Of a stretch of 64,000 bases of DNA, positions 17,915 to 25,315 are shown piece by piece (within the stretch, counting starts at the first letter, position 1; every line of letters starts with the position of its first letter). This DNA comes from Betaproteobacteria bacterium UBA1934 (GTDB lineage: Bacteria; Pseudomonadota; Gammaproteobacteria; Burkholderiales; Rhodocyclaceae), in assembly GCA_002337055.1 (NCBI GenBank), contig DDFG01000004.1, positions 376,382 through 440,381 of the forward strand, given 5' to 3'. Both the position numbers and the translations under genes were made by a program. The notes under the pieces were generated by a model. That model was not told the DNA's origin, did not search any database, and saw nothing but the letters and a program-made list of their open reading frames with translations.

Positions 17915-18395
17915 GTTTGTTCTCCTTGGTGGCTGTCTGCGTGGAATGGCCCAGTTGTTCCCACACCAGCAAGGCCGCGCCGATACAAATCGCCGAATCC
18001 GCGACGTTGAAGGCTGGCCAATGCCAGGCGCCGACAAAAAAATCCAGAAAGTCCACCACCGCACCATAGGCGAAGCGGTCGATCAGATTGCCCAGCGCCC
18101 CCCCCATGATGAGCGTCAGCGCCCATGATTGCAGCCGTTGTTCGGGATGCTTTTTGAGCGTCAGCACGATCCAGGCGGACACGCCTAGCGCCAGCGCCGC
18201 GAAGAACCATCGCTGCCAGCCGCCGGCGTCCGACAGAAAACTGAACGCAGCGCCGGGATTGTATGCCAGTACCAGATTAAAGAAGGGTGCCAGTTCGAGC
18301 CGTTCGCCCGGTATGAAACGCGCCAGAATGGCCCATTTCGTGACCTGATCGAGCGCGATTACTCCCGCGGCCAGCGCCAGCCAGCGCTTAAGCAT
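17901..18395 (-). CDS. lspA: Lipoprotein signal peptidase
   Basis: A 164-residue, four-helix membrane aspartyl protease that removes signal peptides from prolipoproteins. The catalytic aspartates are Asp115 (GAVVDFLDF) and Asp133 (FNVADSAI); GGALGNLIDR and YNPGAAFSFL are the other conserved blocks. The start overlaps ileS by eight bases. Standard ileS-lspA-fkpB-ispH operon context. Confidence 0.96.
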   Translation of the reverse strand: MLKRWLALAAGVIALDQVTKWAILARFIPGERLELAPFFNLVLAYNPGAAFSFLSDAGGWQRWFFAALALGVSAWIVLTLKKHPEQRLQSWALTLIMGGALGNLIDRFAYGAVVDFLDFFVGAWHWPAFNVADSAICIGAALLVWEQLGHSTQTATKENKRVSS

Positions 18396-21186
18396 GACGA
18401 CGTGCCTCGCCCTCGCCGAACAGGTTGCTCGCGCAACGTCCGCACAGAGTCGGATGCGCGGCGTCCGCGCCGACGTCCTCGCGCACGTGCCAGCAGCGTT
18501 CGCACTTTTCGTGCGGGGCGGGCAGCGTCACCAGCTTCTCCTCGGCGCTCCTGACCACTGTCGCCTTCGAGCAGATCAGCACGAACTTGAGATCGTCGCC
18601 AAGTGAAGCCAGCAGATCGTACTTGTTGCCATCGGCATGTAATTCGACCTCGGCCTGCAACGAGGAGCCGATCTTGCCCTCGACACGCAAGGTCTCCAAC
18701 GCCTTGGTCACCTCGCCACGAATCTCGCGCAACAGGTTCCACTTGGCCAGCAATTCCCCCTCGCCGGCTGGTTTGGGCAGCACATGCCACTGATGCAACA
18801 TCACCGAGTCTTCTTCGTCACCGCTCAGCAGCGCCCAGATTTCTTCGGCGGTAAAGGCCAGGATCGGCGCCATCAGCTTCACCAGCGCTTGCAGGATATG
18901 CCACAGCGCCGATTGCGCCGAACGGCGGGCCAACGAATCGACCTGAGTGGTGTATAGGCGGTCTTTCAGGATATCTAGGTAGAAACCGCCCAAGTCTTCC
19001 GAACAGAAGGTCTGCAAGGTCTGCACGATGCGATGGAATTCAAAGCGGTCGTAATCGGCCAGGCATTGCTCCTGCAAGGCGCGGGTCAGCGCCAGCGCAT
19101 AGCGGTCGATCTCGAACCATTGCTCGACCGGCAGCGCCTGTTCCGGCTTGAAATCGGCCGTATTGGCGAGCAGGAAGCGCAGCGTATTGCGGATGCGGCG
19201 GTAGGATTCGACCACGCGCTTCAGGATTTCGTCCGAAATCGACAATTCGCCTGAGTAGTCGGTGGCGGCCGTCCACAAGCGCAGGATCTCGGCGCCCATC
19301 TTGTCGGAAACCTGCTGCGGCGCGATGACGTTGCCCTTGGACTTGGACATCTTGTGGCCCTTGCCGTCGACGACGAATCCGTGCGTCAGCAGCGCCTTGT
19401 ACGGGGCCCGCCCGTCGATGGCGCAACCGGATAGCAGTGAGCTCTGGAACCAGCCGCGATGCTGGTCTGAGCCTTCCAGATAAAGATCGGCCGGGAACTC
19501 GTGCTGCGCCGCGTGTGAGCCGCGCATGACGTGCCAGTGCGTGGTACCGGAATCGAACCAGACGTCCAGCGTATCGCGCATCTTGACGTAGTCACCGGCC
19601 TCGGCGCCGAGCAGTTCGGCCGCCTCGAGCTTGAACCAGGCCTCGATGCCTTCTTTCTCGACGCGTTGCGCCACCAGCTCGATCAACTCAGGCGTACGAT
19701 GATGCGGCTGCCCGGTCACCTTGTGCAGGAAGAAGGGAATCGGCACCCCCCATGTCCGCTGGCGAGAGACGCACCAGTCGGGGCGGGTCTTCATCATCGC
19801 CTCAAGGCGGGCGCGGCCCCAGGCCGGGAAGAACTGCGTCTCGTCAACGGCGCGTTCGGCCACCCAGCGCAGCGTCGGCGCATTTTCGTCGGCCTTGTGC
19901 TCCATGCCGATGAACCACTGCGTCGTCGCGCGGAAAATGATCGGGCTCTTGTGGCGCCAGCAATGCGGGTAGCTGTGCTGGATTTTTTCCTGTTTCAGCA
20001 ACAGGCCCAGCTTGCTCAGTTCCTCCAGCACTAGAGGATTGGCTTCCCAGACGGTCTTACCGGCCAGTTCGCCGACCGACAAAGCGGGCGTGTTGGGCAG
20101 AAAGCGGCCGTCGTTGCCGACTGGGTTCCTGACCGGCAGGCCATAAACTTTGCCGATGTTGTAGTCGTCCACACCATGCGCCGGCGCCGTGTGCACCAGG
20201 CCGGTGCCGGCGTCGGTCGTGACGTGCTTGCCGCAGATAATGGCGACATCGCGTGTCTGGAACGGGTGGCGGAGCAGAATCTGGTCGAGCTTGTCGCCAG
20301 CGCAGGCGCCGAGTACCGTGCCCGTCAGGCCATAGCGCTTGAGCGCCGACTCGACCAGTTCACGCACCAGAATCAGCGCGCCCTTCTCGGTTTCGACCAA
20401 CTCGTAGGTCATGTCGGGATGCACGCTCACCGCCTCGTTGGCCGGCAGCGTCCACGGGGTCGTCGTCCAGATCACGGCGAAAGCGGGGCCGCGCAGATGG
20501 GAAAGGCCAAAGGCATGCGCCAGCTTGTCGGCATGGTTCTCATGCACCGGAAAAGCAACGTCGATGGCTGGCGAGGTCTTGTCTTCATATTCGACTTCGG
20601 CTTCGGCCAGCGCCGAGCCGCAGTCCAGGCACCAGTTCACCGGCTTCAGGCCCTGATAGAGATAGCCGCGTTCGAGAATCTCGCCGAGCGCCCGGATCTC
20701 GTTGGCTTCGGCCTTGAAATTCATGGTCAGATAGGGGTTCTCCCACTCGCCCAGCACACCGAGGCGGATGAAATCCTTTTTCTGGCGCTCGACCTGCTCG
20801 GCGGCATAGGCCCGCGACAACTCGCGCACTTTGTCGGCAGGCAATTTCTTGCCGTGCAGCTTCTCGATCTGGTGCTCGATCGGCAGGCCGTGGCAATCCC
20901 AGCCCGGCACATAGGGCGCATCGAAACCGGCCAGTGTCTTGGAGCGGACGATGATGTCCTTGAGAATCTTGTTGACTGCGTGGCCGATGTGGATATCGCC
21001 ATTGGCATACGGCGGGCCGTCGTGCAGAACAAAGCGCGGGCGACCTTTGGCGGCCTCGCGAATGCGGCCGTAGAGCTCGCCTTGCTGCCATTGCTGCACC
21101 CACAGCGGCTCGCGCCGGGGCAGGTCGCCCCGCATCGGAAAAGGCGTGTCGGGGAGATTGAGCGTGTCTTTGTAGTCAGCCATCAT
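18388..21186 (-). CDS. ileS: Isoleucyl-tRNA synthetase
   Basis: A 932-residue class I tRNA synthetase. HIGH is at residues 66-69 (GDIHIGHAVN) and KMSKS at 612-616 (GHKMSKSKGN). The editing (CP1) domain lies between them (AVIWTTTPWTLPAN). The C-terminal zinc module shows CERCWH and CGRC. The start ATG-ATG overlaps the ribF stop. Charges tRNA-Ile in the cytoplasm. Confidence 0.98.
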   Translation of the reverse strand: MMADYKDTLNLPDTPFPMRGDLPRREPLWVQQWQQGELYGRIREAAKGRPRFVLHDGPPYANGDIHIGHAVNKILKDIIVRSKTLAGFDAPYVPGWDCHGLPIEHQIEKLHGKKLPADKVRELSRAYAAEQVERQKKDFIRLGVLGEWENPYLTMNFKAEANEIRALGEILERGYLYQGLKPVNWCLDCGSALAEAEVEYEDKTSPAIDVAFPVHENHADKLAHAFGLSHLRGPAFAVIWTTTPWTLPANEAVSVHPDMTYELVETEKGALILVRELVESALKRYGLTGTVLGACAGDKLDQILLRHPFQTRDVAIICGKHVTTDAGTGLVHTAPAHGVDDYNIGKVYGLPVRNPVGNDGRFLPNTPALSVGELAGKTVWEANPLVLEELSKLGLLLKQEKIQHSYPHCWRHKSPIIFRATTQWFIGMEHKADENAPTLRWVAERAVDETQFFPAWGRARLEAMMKTRPDWCVSRQRTWGVPIPFFLHKVTGQPHHRTPELIELVAQRVEKEGIEAWFKLEAAELLGAEAGDYVKMRDTLDVWFDSGTTHWHVMRGSHAAQHEFPADLYLEGSDQHRGWFQSSLLSGCAIDGRAPYKALLTHGFVVDGKGHKMSKSKGNVIAPQQVSDKMGAEILRLWTAATDYSGELSISDEILKRVVESYRRIRNTLRFLLANTADFKPEQALPVEQWFEIDRYALALTRALQEQCLADYDRFEFHRIVQTLQTFCSEDLGGFYLDILKDRLYTTQVDSLARRSAQSALWHILQALVKLMAPILAFTAEEIWALLSGDEEDSVMLHQWHVLPKPAGEGELLAKWNLLREIRGEVTKALETLRVEGKIGSSLQAEVELHADGNKYDLLASLGDDLKFVLICSKATVVRSAEEKLVTLPAPHEKCERCWHVREDVGADAAHPTLCGRCASNLFGEGEARRHA

Positions 21187-22109
21187 TGCATCCGCTTGAA
21201 ATAGTGCCTCGCCGCCTGCGCATCGAGCGCGATCTGGGCCTTGAGGGCGTCAATATCAGGAAACCGCTGTTCGTCCCTCAGCTTGTGCAGGAATCGCACC
21301 GCCAGATGGGCACCGTAAATGTTCTTGTTGAAATCGAAAATATGCACTTCGAGCAGCGGTCGCACGCCGCCGATGGTCGGCCGGATGCCGAGGTTGGCCA
21401 CGCCAGGCAGCGGATAGGCCGCCAGCCCGGCGACTTCGACGGCGAATACGCCTGTCATCGGTACCGGATTGTGGCGAATATAGATGTTCGCAGTGCAGAA
21501 ACCCAATTCGCGACCCAGCTTGTTGCCGTGCACCACCTTGCCGTCAATGATATAGGGGCGACCCAGCAGCCTGGCCGCGCGTTCCATGTCGCCGGCATCA
21601 AGCGCGTCGCGCACGGCAGAACTGGAGACCCGCTCGCCTTGTACCGTCACTTCGCGCATGGCTTCGACCTGAAATCCATGCTCTCCGCCCAGCTGTTGCA
21701 GCAGCGCAAAATCACCCTCGCGGCCTCGGCCAAAGTGAAAATCGTCGCCAATCACGAGGTGCCGTACCGATAGGGCGTGCACCAGAATATCTTGCACGAA
21801 ATCGCGGGCCGAAAGTTGCGCGAGTGCCTCGTTGAACCGGCAGATCATGGTTGCGCCCATGCCCAGCGCCGAAAGCATCTCCAGTTTTTCGCGCAGGATG
21901 GAGAGCCGCGCCGGGGCAGCGGCCGGCGCGAAAAACTCGCGCGGATGCGGCTCGAAGGTTAGCACGGCGGGCAGCAGACGCTTGGTTTCCGACAGGCTGT
22001 GCAGCCGTTCCAGCAAGGCCATATGACCACAATGCACACCATCGAAATTGCCGATGGTCAGCACGGTGGGAACGGCCAAAGGAACGGAATGCCCGCGAAA
22101 GACGCGCAT
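21183..22109 (-). CDS. ribF: Bifunctional riboflavin kinase / FAD synthetase
   Basis: A 308-residue enzyme. The N-terminal FAD synthetase (nucleotidyltransferase) half has TIGNFDGVHCGHMALLERL and the ISSTxxR-like SSAVRDAL. The C-terminal riboflavin kinase half has GRPYIIDGKVVHGNKLGRELGFCTANI. It converts riboflavin to FMN and FAD. First gene of the conserved ribF-ileS-lspA-fkpB-ispH run, which in Pseudomonas also adjoins the minor-pilin cluster. Confidence 0.96.
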   Translation of the reverse strand: MRVFRGHSVPLAVPTVLTIGNFDGVHCGHMALLERLHSLSETKRLLPAVLTFEPHPREFFAPAAAPARLSILREKLEMLSALGMGATMICRFNEALAQLSARDFVQDILVHALSVRHLVIGDDFHFGRGREGDFALLQQLGGEHGFQVEAMREVTVQGERVSSSAVRDALDAGDMERAARLLGRPYIIDGKVVHGNKLGRELGFCTANIYIRHNPVPMTGVFAVEVAGLAAYPLPGVANLGIRPTIGGVRPLLEVHIFDFNKNIYGAHLAVRFLHKLRDEQRFPDIDALKAQIALDAQAARHYFKRMQ

Positions 22110-22179
22110 GAAAAAGCCTGCAAAAATATCTGATTATAGCGGGCGGCGCCCGGTCTTTGGCGATTCGACCGTTATCGCC

Positions 22180-23505
22180 TCAAGCCAGCGCAGCCAGACG
22201 GGCCTTGGGGCCGGGCGGGTGCTTGGCGAAATAGTGCCGAATGCCGCGCACGATGGCGTCGGCCAAGCGGTTCTGATAGGCCTCGTCTGCCAGTCTCGCC
22301 TCTTCTTCCGGATTGGAGATGAAGGCGGTCTCCACCAGAATGGAGGGAATGTCCGGCGCCTTCAACACGGCAAAACCCGCCTGTTCCACCGCCGCTTTGT
22401 GCAGTGTATTGATGCCGCCGAGTTCGCCCAGCACGTATTTTCCGAGCTTGAGGCTGTCGTTGATGGTGGCGGTTTGGGAGAGATCCAGCAAGGTACGTGC
22501 GAGATAGGGGTCCTTGACGTCGAAATTAGCGCCCCCGATCAGGTCAGCGGCGTTTTCTTTCTGCGCCAGCCAGCGGGCGGCCGAACTCGAAGCCCCTTTT
22601 TCGGAGAGCGCGAACACCGATGAACCGCGCGCATCGGGCTTGATCCAGGCATCGGCGTGGATGGAGACAAACAGGTCGGATTGAATGCGGCGCGCCTTCT
22701 GCACTCGCGTTTGCAGCGGAACAAAGAAATCGGCATCGCGGGTCAGCACGGCCCGTATGTTGGGTTCAGCGTCGAGCCGCGATTTCAAACGCCTGGCGAT
22801 GGCCAGGGTGACGTTCTTTTCGTGCGTGCCGCGCTGACCGACCGCGCCGGGATCTTCGCCGCCGTGGCCAGGGTCAAGTGTGACCGTGATCAGGCGCTCC
22901 ATCGCCGGCCTGCCCGACTTGCGGGAAGTGGCGATTTCGGGCGCCTCCGGAGGCCCCTCGGGCTTGCGGCCTGGCTCCACGGGTTTCGCGTCGGGCTCGG
23001 CGCGCATCGATTCCACCGCCTCGCGCTTTGCTTGCAGCAGCGCCAGCAGCGGGTCGGGCGGATCGAGCGGATAAACATCCAGCACCAGCCGATAACCATA
23101 TTCGCCGACCGGCTGCAGCACAAAGACTTGCGGCTTGACCTTGGTTTTCAGCTCCATCACCAGCCGCACTACACCGGGCTTGAATCGGCCGGCGCGCAGC
23201 AACTTGATGTAGGGATCGTCGGCAGCCACCTTGCCGGAAATGCTGTCCAGCACACTGTTGAACTCGACGCCCTCGATATCGACGACCAATCGATCGGGAT
23301 TTTCGACCGTGAAATGCGAAAATTTGAGTGGTGCGTCGTGTTCAAGGGTGACGCGCGTGTAATCGGAAGCGGGCCAGGTCCGCACGGCCAGAATGGCCGG
23401 CAGACGACCTGCCCGCGCCAGCGGCGTGACCGAAAAAACGAGTGCCGCGCCAGCGAAATTCAGCAGGCGCCGCCGGGTCAGGCTGGCCGGAGCGCGCTCA
23501 GACAC
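22180..23505 (-). CDS. amiC: N-acetylmuramoyl-L-alanine amidase with AMIN domain
   Basis: A 441-residue periplasmic amidase that cleaves stem peptides from septal peptidoglycan. The N-terminus SLTRRRLLNFAGAALVFSVTPLARA has a twin-arginine signal, as in AmiC. An AMIN domain (about residues 45-150) gives septal targeting. After a proline-rich linker comes the Amidase_3 domain with zinc ligands in DPGHGGEDPGA, HEKNVTLAIA and SIHADAW, and catalytic Glu in LVETAF. The GTG at 23505, with AAAGG upstream, is preferred to a TTG 13 codons earlier. Either way it overlaps the tsaE end. Regulation by EnvC/NlpD-type activators is expected from the family. Confidence 0.93.
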   Translation of the reverse strand: MSERAPASLTRRRLLNFAGAALVFSVTPLARAGRLPAILAVRTWPASDYTRVTLEHDAPLKFSHFTVENPDRLVVDIEGVEFNSVLDSISGKVAADDPYIKLLRAGRFKPGVVRLVMELKTKVKPQVFVLQPVGEYGYRLVLDVYPLDPPDPLLALLQAKREAVESMRAEPDAKPVEPGRKPEGPPEAPEIATSRKSGRPAMERLITVTLDPGHGGEDPGAVGQRGTHEKNVTLAIARRLKSRLDAEPNIRAVLTRDADFFVPLQTRVQKARRIQSDLFVSIHADAWIKPDARGSSVFALSEKGASSSAARWLAQKENAADLIGGANFDVKDPYLARTLLDLSQTATINDSLKLGKYVLGELGGINTLHKAAVEQAGFAVLKAPDIPSILVETAFISNPEEEARLADEAYQNRLADAIVRGIRHYFAKHPPGPKARLAALA

Positions 23506-23960
23506 AGCGCGCCTTTTTGCGAAACTGCAATCGCCGCCAAGCAACGGCCGGATCCGGCGAAATCAAGCCGGAATCGGAGATCAGGCGGTGGAGCACAACC
23601 CAACGCCTTCTCCGGCCATTCGACCAGACAAATCGCATTGCCATCAAAGTATTCAGAAAGGCCCGCATCGAAAAACTCCTCCGGAGAATCGAAGCGATAA
23701 AAATCAAAGTGATACAAGTATAAACTCGAAATCACGTAAACTTCAACCAGTGAATACGTCGGACTTTTAACTGCACCCTCGTGTCCAAGTCCACGCATCA
23801 GCGCTCTCACCAATGTGGTTTTGCCGGTCCCCAGATCGCCCTCCAGGTGGATGACCAGACCGGGTGTCAACACACCCGCAAGGCAATGGCCCAGCGCAAT
23901 GGTCGCCGCTTCGTCGGGCAACTCGAATTCGGCGGTAAGATGTTCGTCATGCACGGGCAA
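23478..23960 (-). CDS. tsaE: tRNA threonylcarbamoyladenosine biosynthesis ATPase TsaE
   Basis: A 160-residue P-loop ATPase that, with TsaB and TsaD, installs t6A37 in ANN-decoding tRNAs. Walker A is LEGDLGTGKTTLVRAL, then KSPTYSLVEVY and HFDFYRF, all typical. The last ~25 residues are a charged tail. The proposed TTG start lies within the first bases of the divergent queG gene, so the two starts overlap by about 20 bases. amiC follows on the same strand, as in many proteobacteria. Confidence 0.92.
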   Translation of the reverse strand: MPVHDEHLTAEFELPDEAATIALGHCLAGVLTPGLVIHLEGDLGTGKTTLVRALMRGLGHEGAVKSPTYSLVEVYVISSLYLYHFDFYRFDSPEEFFDAGLSEYFDGNAICLVEWPEKALGCAPPPDLRFRLDFAGSGRCLAAIAVSQKGALCLSALRPA

Positions 23961-25007
23961 GGCACTCCTTCGGAAAACGCGCTACTGGCCGCCAATATAC
24001 GCGACTGGGCGTCAGCACTCGGTTTCTCGGCGGTGGGATTCGCCCGCCCCGATGTCCGGCTGGCCGCCCCGAGGCTTGCAGATTGGCTAGCGCAGGGACT
24101 CCACGGCGACATGGATTATATGGCTCGCCATGCGCATTTGCGCGCCAATCCATCGGCACTGGTTCCCGACACGTTGACGGTAATTTCCGCCACGCTCGAC
24201 TACCTGCCTGCCCACCCCGAAGCCGCGCGGCTGGCAGACGGCAATCAAGCCATCGTGTCATGCTACGCGCAGGGTCGTGACTATCACAAGGTCATGCGGC
24301 AGCGCCTGAAGCGCCTGGCCGAAACCATCGCCGCCCAACGGCCTGGATTCACCTATCGCGTCTTCTCCGACTCCGCACCCGTCATGGAAGTCGAATTCGC
24401 CCAACAAACCGCGCTGGGCTGGCGCGGCAAACACACGCTGTTGCTGTCGCGACGGGGATCGTGGCACTTTCTCGGTGAAATTTACTGCAATCTCGACCTG
24501 CCGCCCGATTCCCCCGCAGACGCGCACTGTGGAAGTTGTCAAGCCTGCCTCGACGCCTGTCCAACAGCGGCAATCGTCGCACCGTATCAGGTCGACGCGC
24601 GACGCTGTATTTCGTATCTAACCATCGAACATGCTGGCGCCATCCCGGTTGAATTCAGGCCGCTGATCGGCAATCGCATCTACGGCTGCGACGATTGCCA
24701 ACTCGCCTGTCCATGGAACCGCTTTGCCTCCTTGGGCGACCCCGAGTTCAGGCCGCGCCAGGGTCTGGATACAACCTCCTTGCTGGAACTCTTCACGTGG
24801 AGCGAGCGGGATTTCGAGGAACGCTTGGCGGGAAGCCCGATCCGCCGCATCGGATATGAACGATGGCAACGCAATCTGGTCGTCGCATTGGGCAACGCAC
24901 CGACCAGCGCGACGATCCGTGACGCTTTGTCCGCCAAACTTGACCACTCGTCGGAAATGCTGCGGGATCACCTCGTTTGGGCCCTGCTCAAACACCAAAA
25001 CCGTTGA
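23940..25007 (+). CDS. queG: Epoxyqueuosine reductase
   Basis: A 355-residue cobalamin and iron-sulfur enzyme for the last step of queuosine biosynthesis in tRNA. Two 4Fe-4S motifs are visible: CGSCQACLDACPTAAI and CDDCQLACPWN. SDSAPVMEVEFAQQTALGWRGKHTLL is the conserved family block. The length is close to the E. coli enzyme. The ATG at 23940 is used; an ATG three codons later is possible. Divergent from tsaE with overlapping 5' ends. Confidence 0.95.
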   Translation: MFVMHGQGTPSENALLAANIRDWASALGFSAVGFARPDVRLAAPRLADWLAQGLHGDMDYMARHAHLRANPSALVPDTLTVISATLDYLPAHPEAARLADGNQAIVSCYAQGRDYHKVMRQRLKRLAETIAAQRPGFTYRVFSDSAPVMEVEFAQQTALGWRGKHTLLLSRRGSWHFLGEIYCNLDLPPDSPADAHCGSCQACLDACPTAAIVAPYQVDARRCISYLTIEHAGAIPVEFRPLIGNRIYGCDDCQLACPWNRFASLGDPEFRPRQGLDTTSLLELFTWSERDFEERLAGSPIRRIGYERWQRNLVVALGNAPTSATIRDALSAKLDHSSEMLRDHLVWALLKHQNR

Positions 25008-25054
25008 TTTTTCTGGCCGTTACGTTATAAACAACACTGGATTGACAGGCCATG

Positions 25055-25085
25055 TTGCTGTCGACTCCGCTGACAACGTTATACT
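25055..25085 (+). promoter_or_regulatory. Candidate promoter for the riboswitch transcript
   Basis: TATACT at 25080-25085 is a good -10, placing the transcript start at about 25091, at the edge of the riboswitch aptamer. TTGCTG at 25055-25060 is a possible -35 but the spacer is long (19). A perfect TTGACA at 25042-25047 lacks a -10 at the right distance. Confidence 0.35.
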
Positions 25086-25088
25086 GTC

Positions 25089-25178
25089 GGCGACTGAAAC
25101 AGGGCAAACCGTGCGAAAGCCCGGGACGCAAAATCACCGGCCTACCGCCGCTCGACGGCCATGGCAGCGGGATCACCA
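25089..25178 (+). ncRNA. Cyclic di-GMP-I riboswitch (GEMM)
   Basis: The highly conserved GEMM-I blocks occur in order and with the right spacing: ACAGGGCAAACC (25099-25110), the GAAA tetraloop closing the first hairpin (25115-25118), GGGACGCAAA (25123-25132), CACCGGCCTA (25135-25144) and GGCAGCGGGATCACC (25163-25177). The hairpin CCGTGC-GAAA-GCCCGG is the tetraloop arm. The second arm forms around CCGCCG and CGGCC. The 5' and 3' ends can pair partly (GGCGA with TCACC). This is c-di-GMP-binding RNA upstream of DUF1631. No T-rich terminator follows, so control is more likely at translation initiation. Confidence 0.9.
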
Positions 25179-25191
25179 GAGAGAAGGGTTG

Positions 25192-25305
25192 ATGAAAAAC
25201 GATGCATCTGGCTTGACGCGCGCCTCACGCCACCGTTCCGCAGAGTGTTCTGGCGGCGGGCGCGGCGCCGTACCCGGCTCGACACCCAACCGCCTCAACC
25301 GATAG
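25192..25305 (+). CDS. Possible 37-codon leader ORF between riboswitch and DUF1631 gene
   Basis: An ATG at 25192 is preceded by AGAGAGAAGGG at 25177-25187, immediately after the aptamer. The frame stays open to TAG at 25303-25305 (start MKNDASGLTR, end PNRLNR). The stop overlaps AGGGG, the ribosome-binding site of the next gene, whose ATG is at 25316. The peptide itself (Arg-, Gly- and Ser-rich) is not recognised and may serve only to couple riboswitch state to downstream translation. It could also be untranslated leader. Confidence 0.4.
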   Translation: MKNDASGLTRASRHRSAECSGGGRGAVPGSTPNRLNR

Positions 25306-25315
25306 GGGTCCGACC

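Noticed and set aside
20176..21204. 342-codon open frame opposite ileS
   Set aside because: Shadow of ileS, no homology-like motifs.
22657..23700. 347-codon open frame opposite amiC/tsaE
   Set aside because: Antisense shadow; composition rich in Arg, Gln and His without a fold-like pattern.
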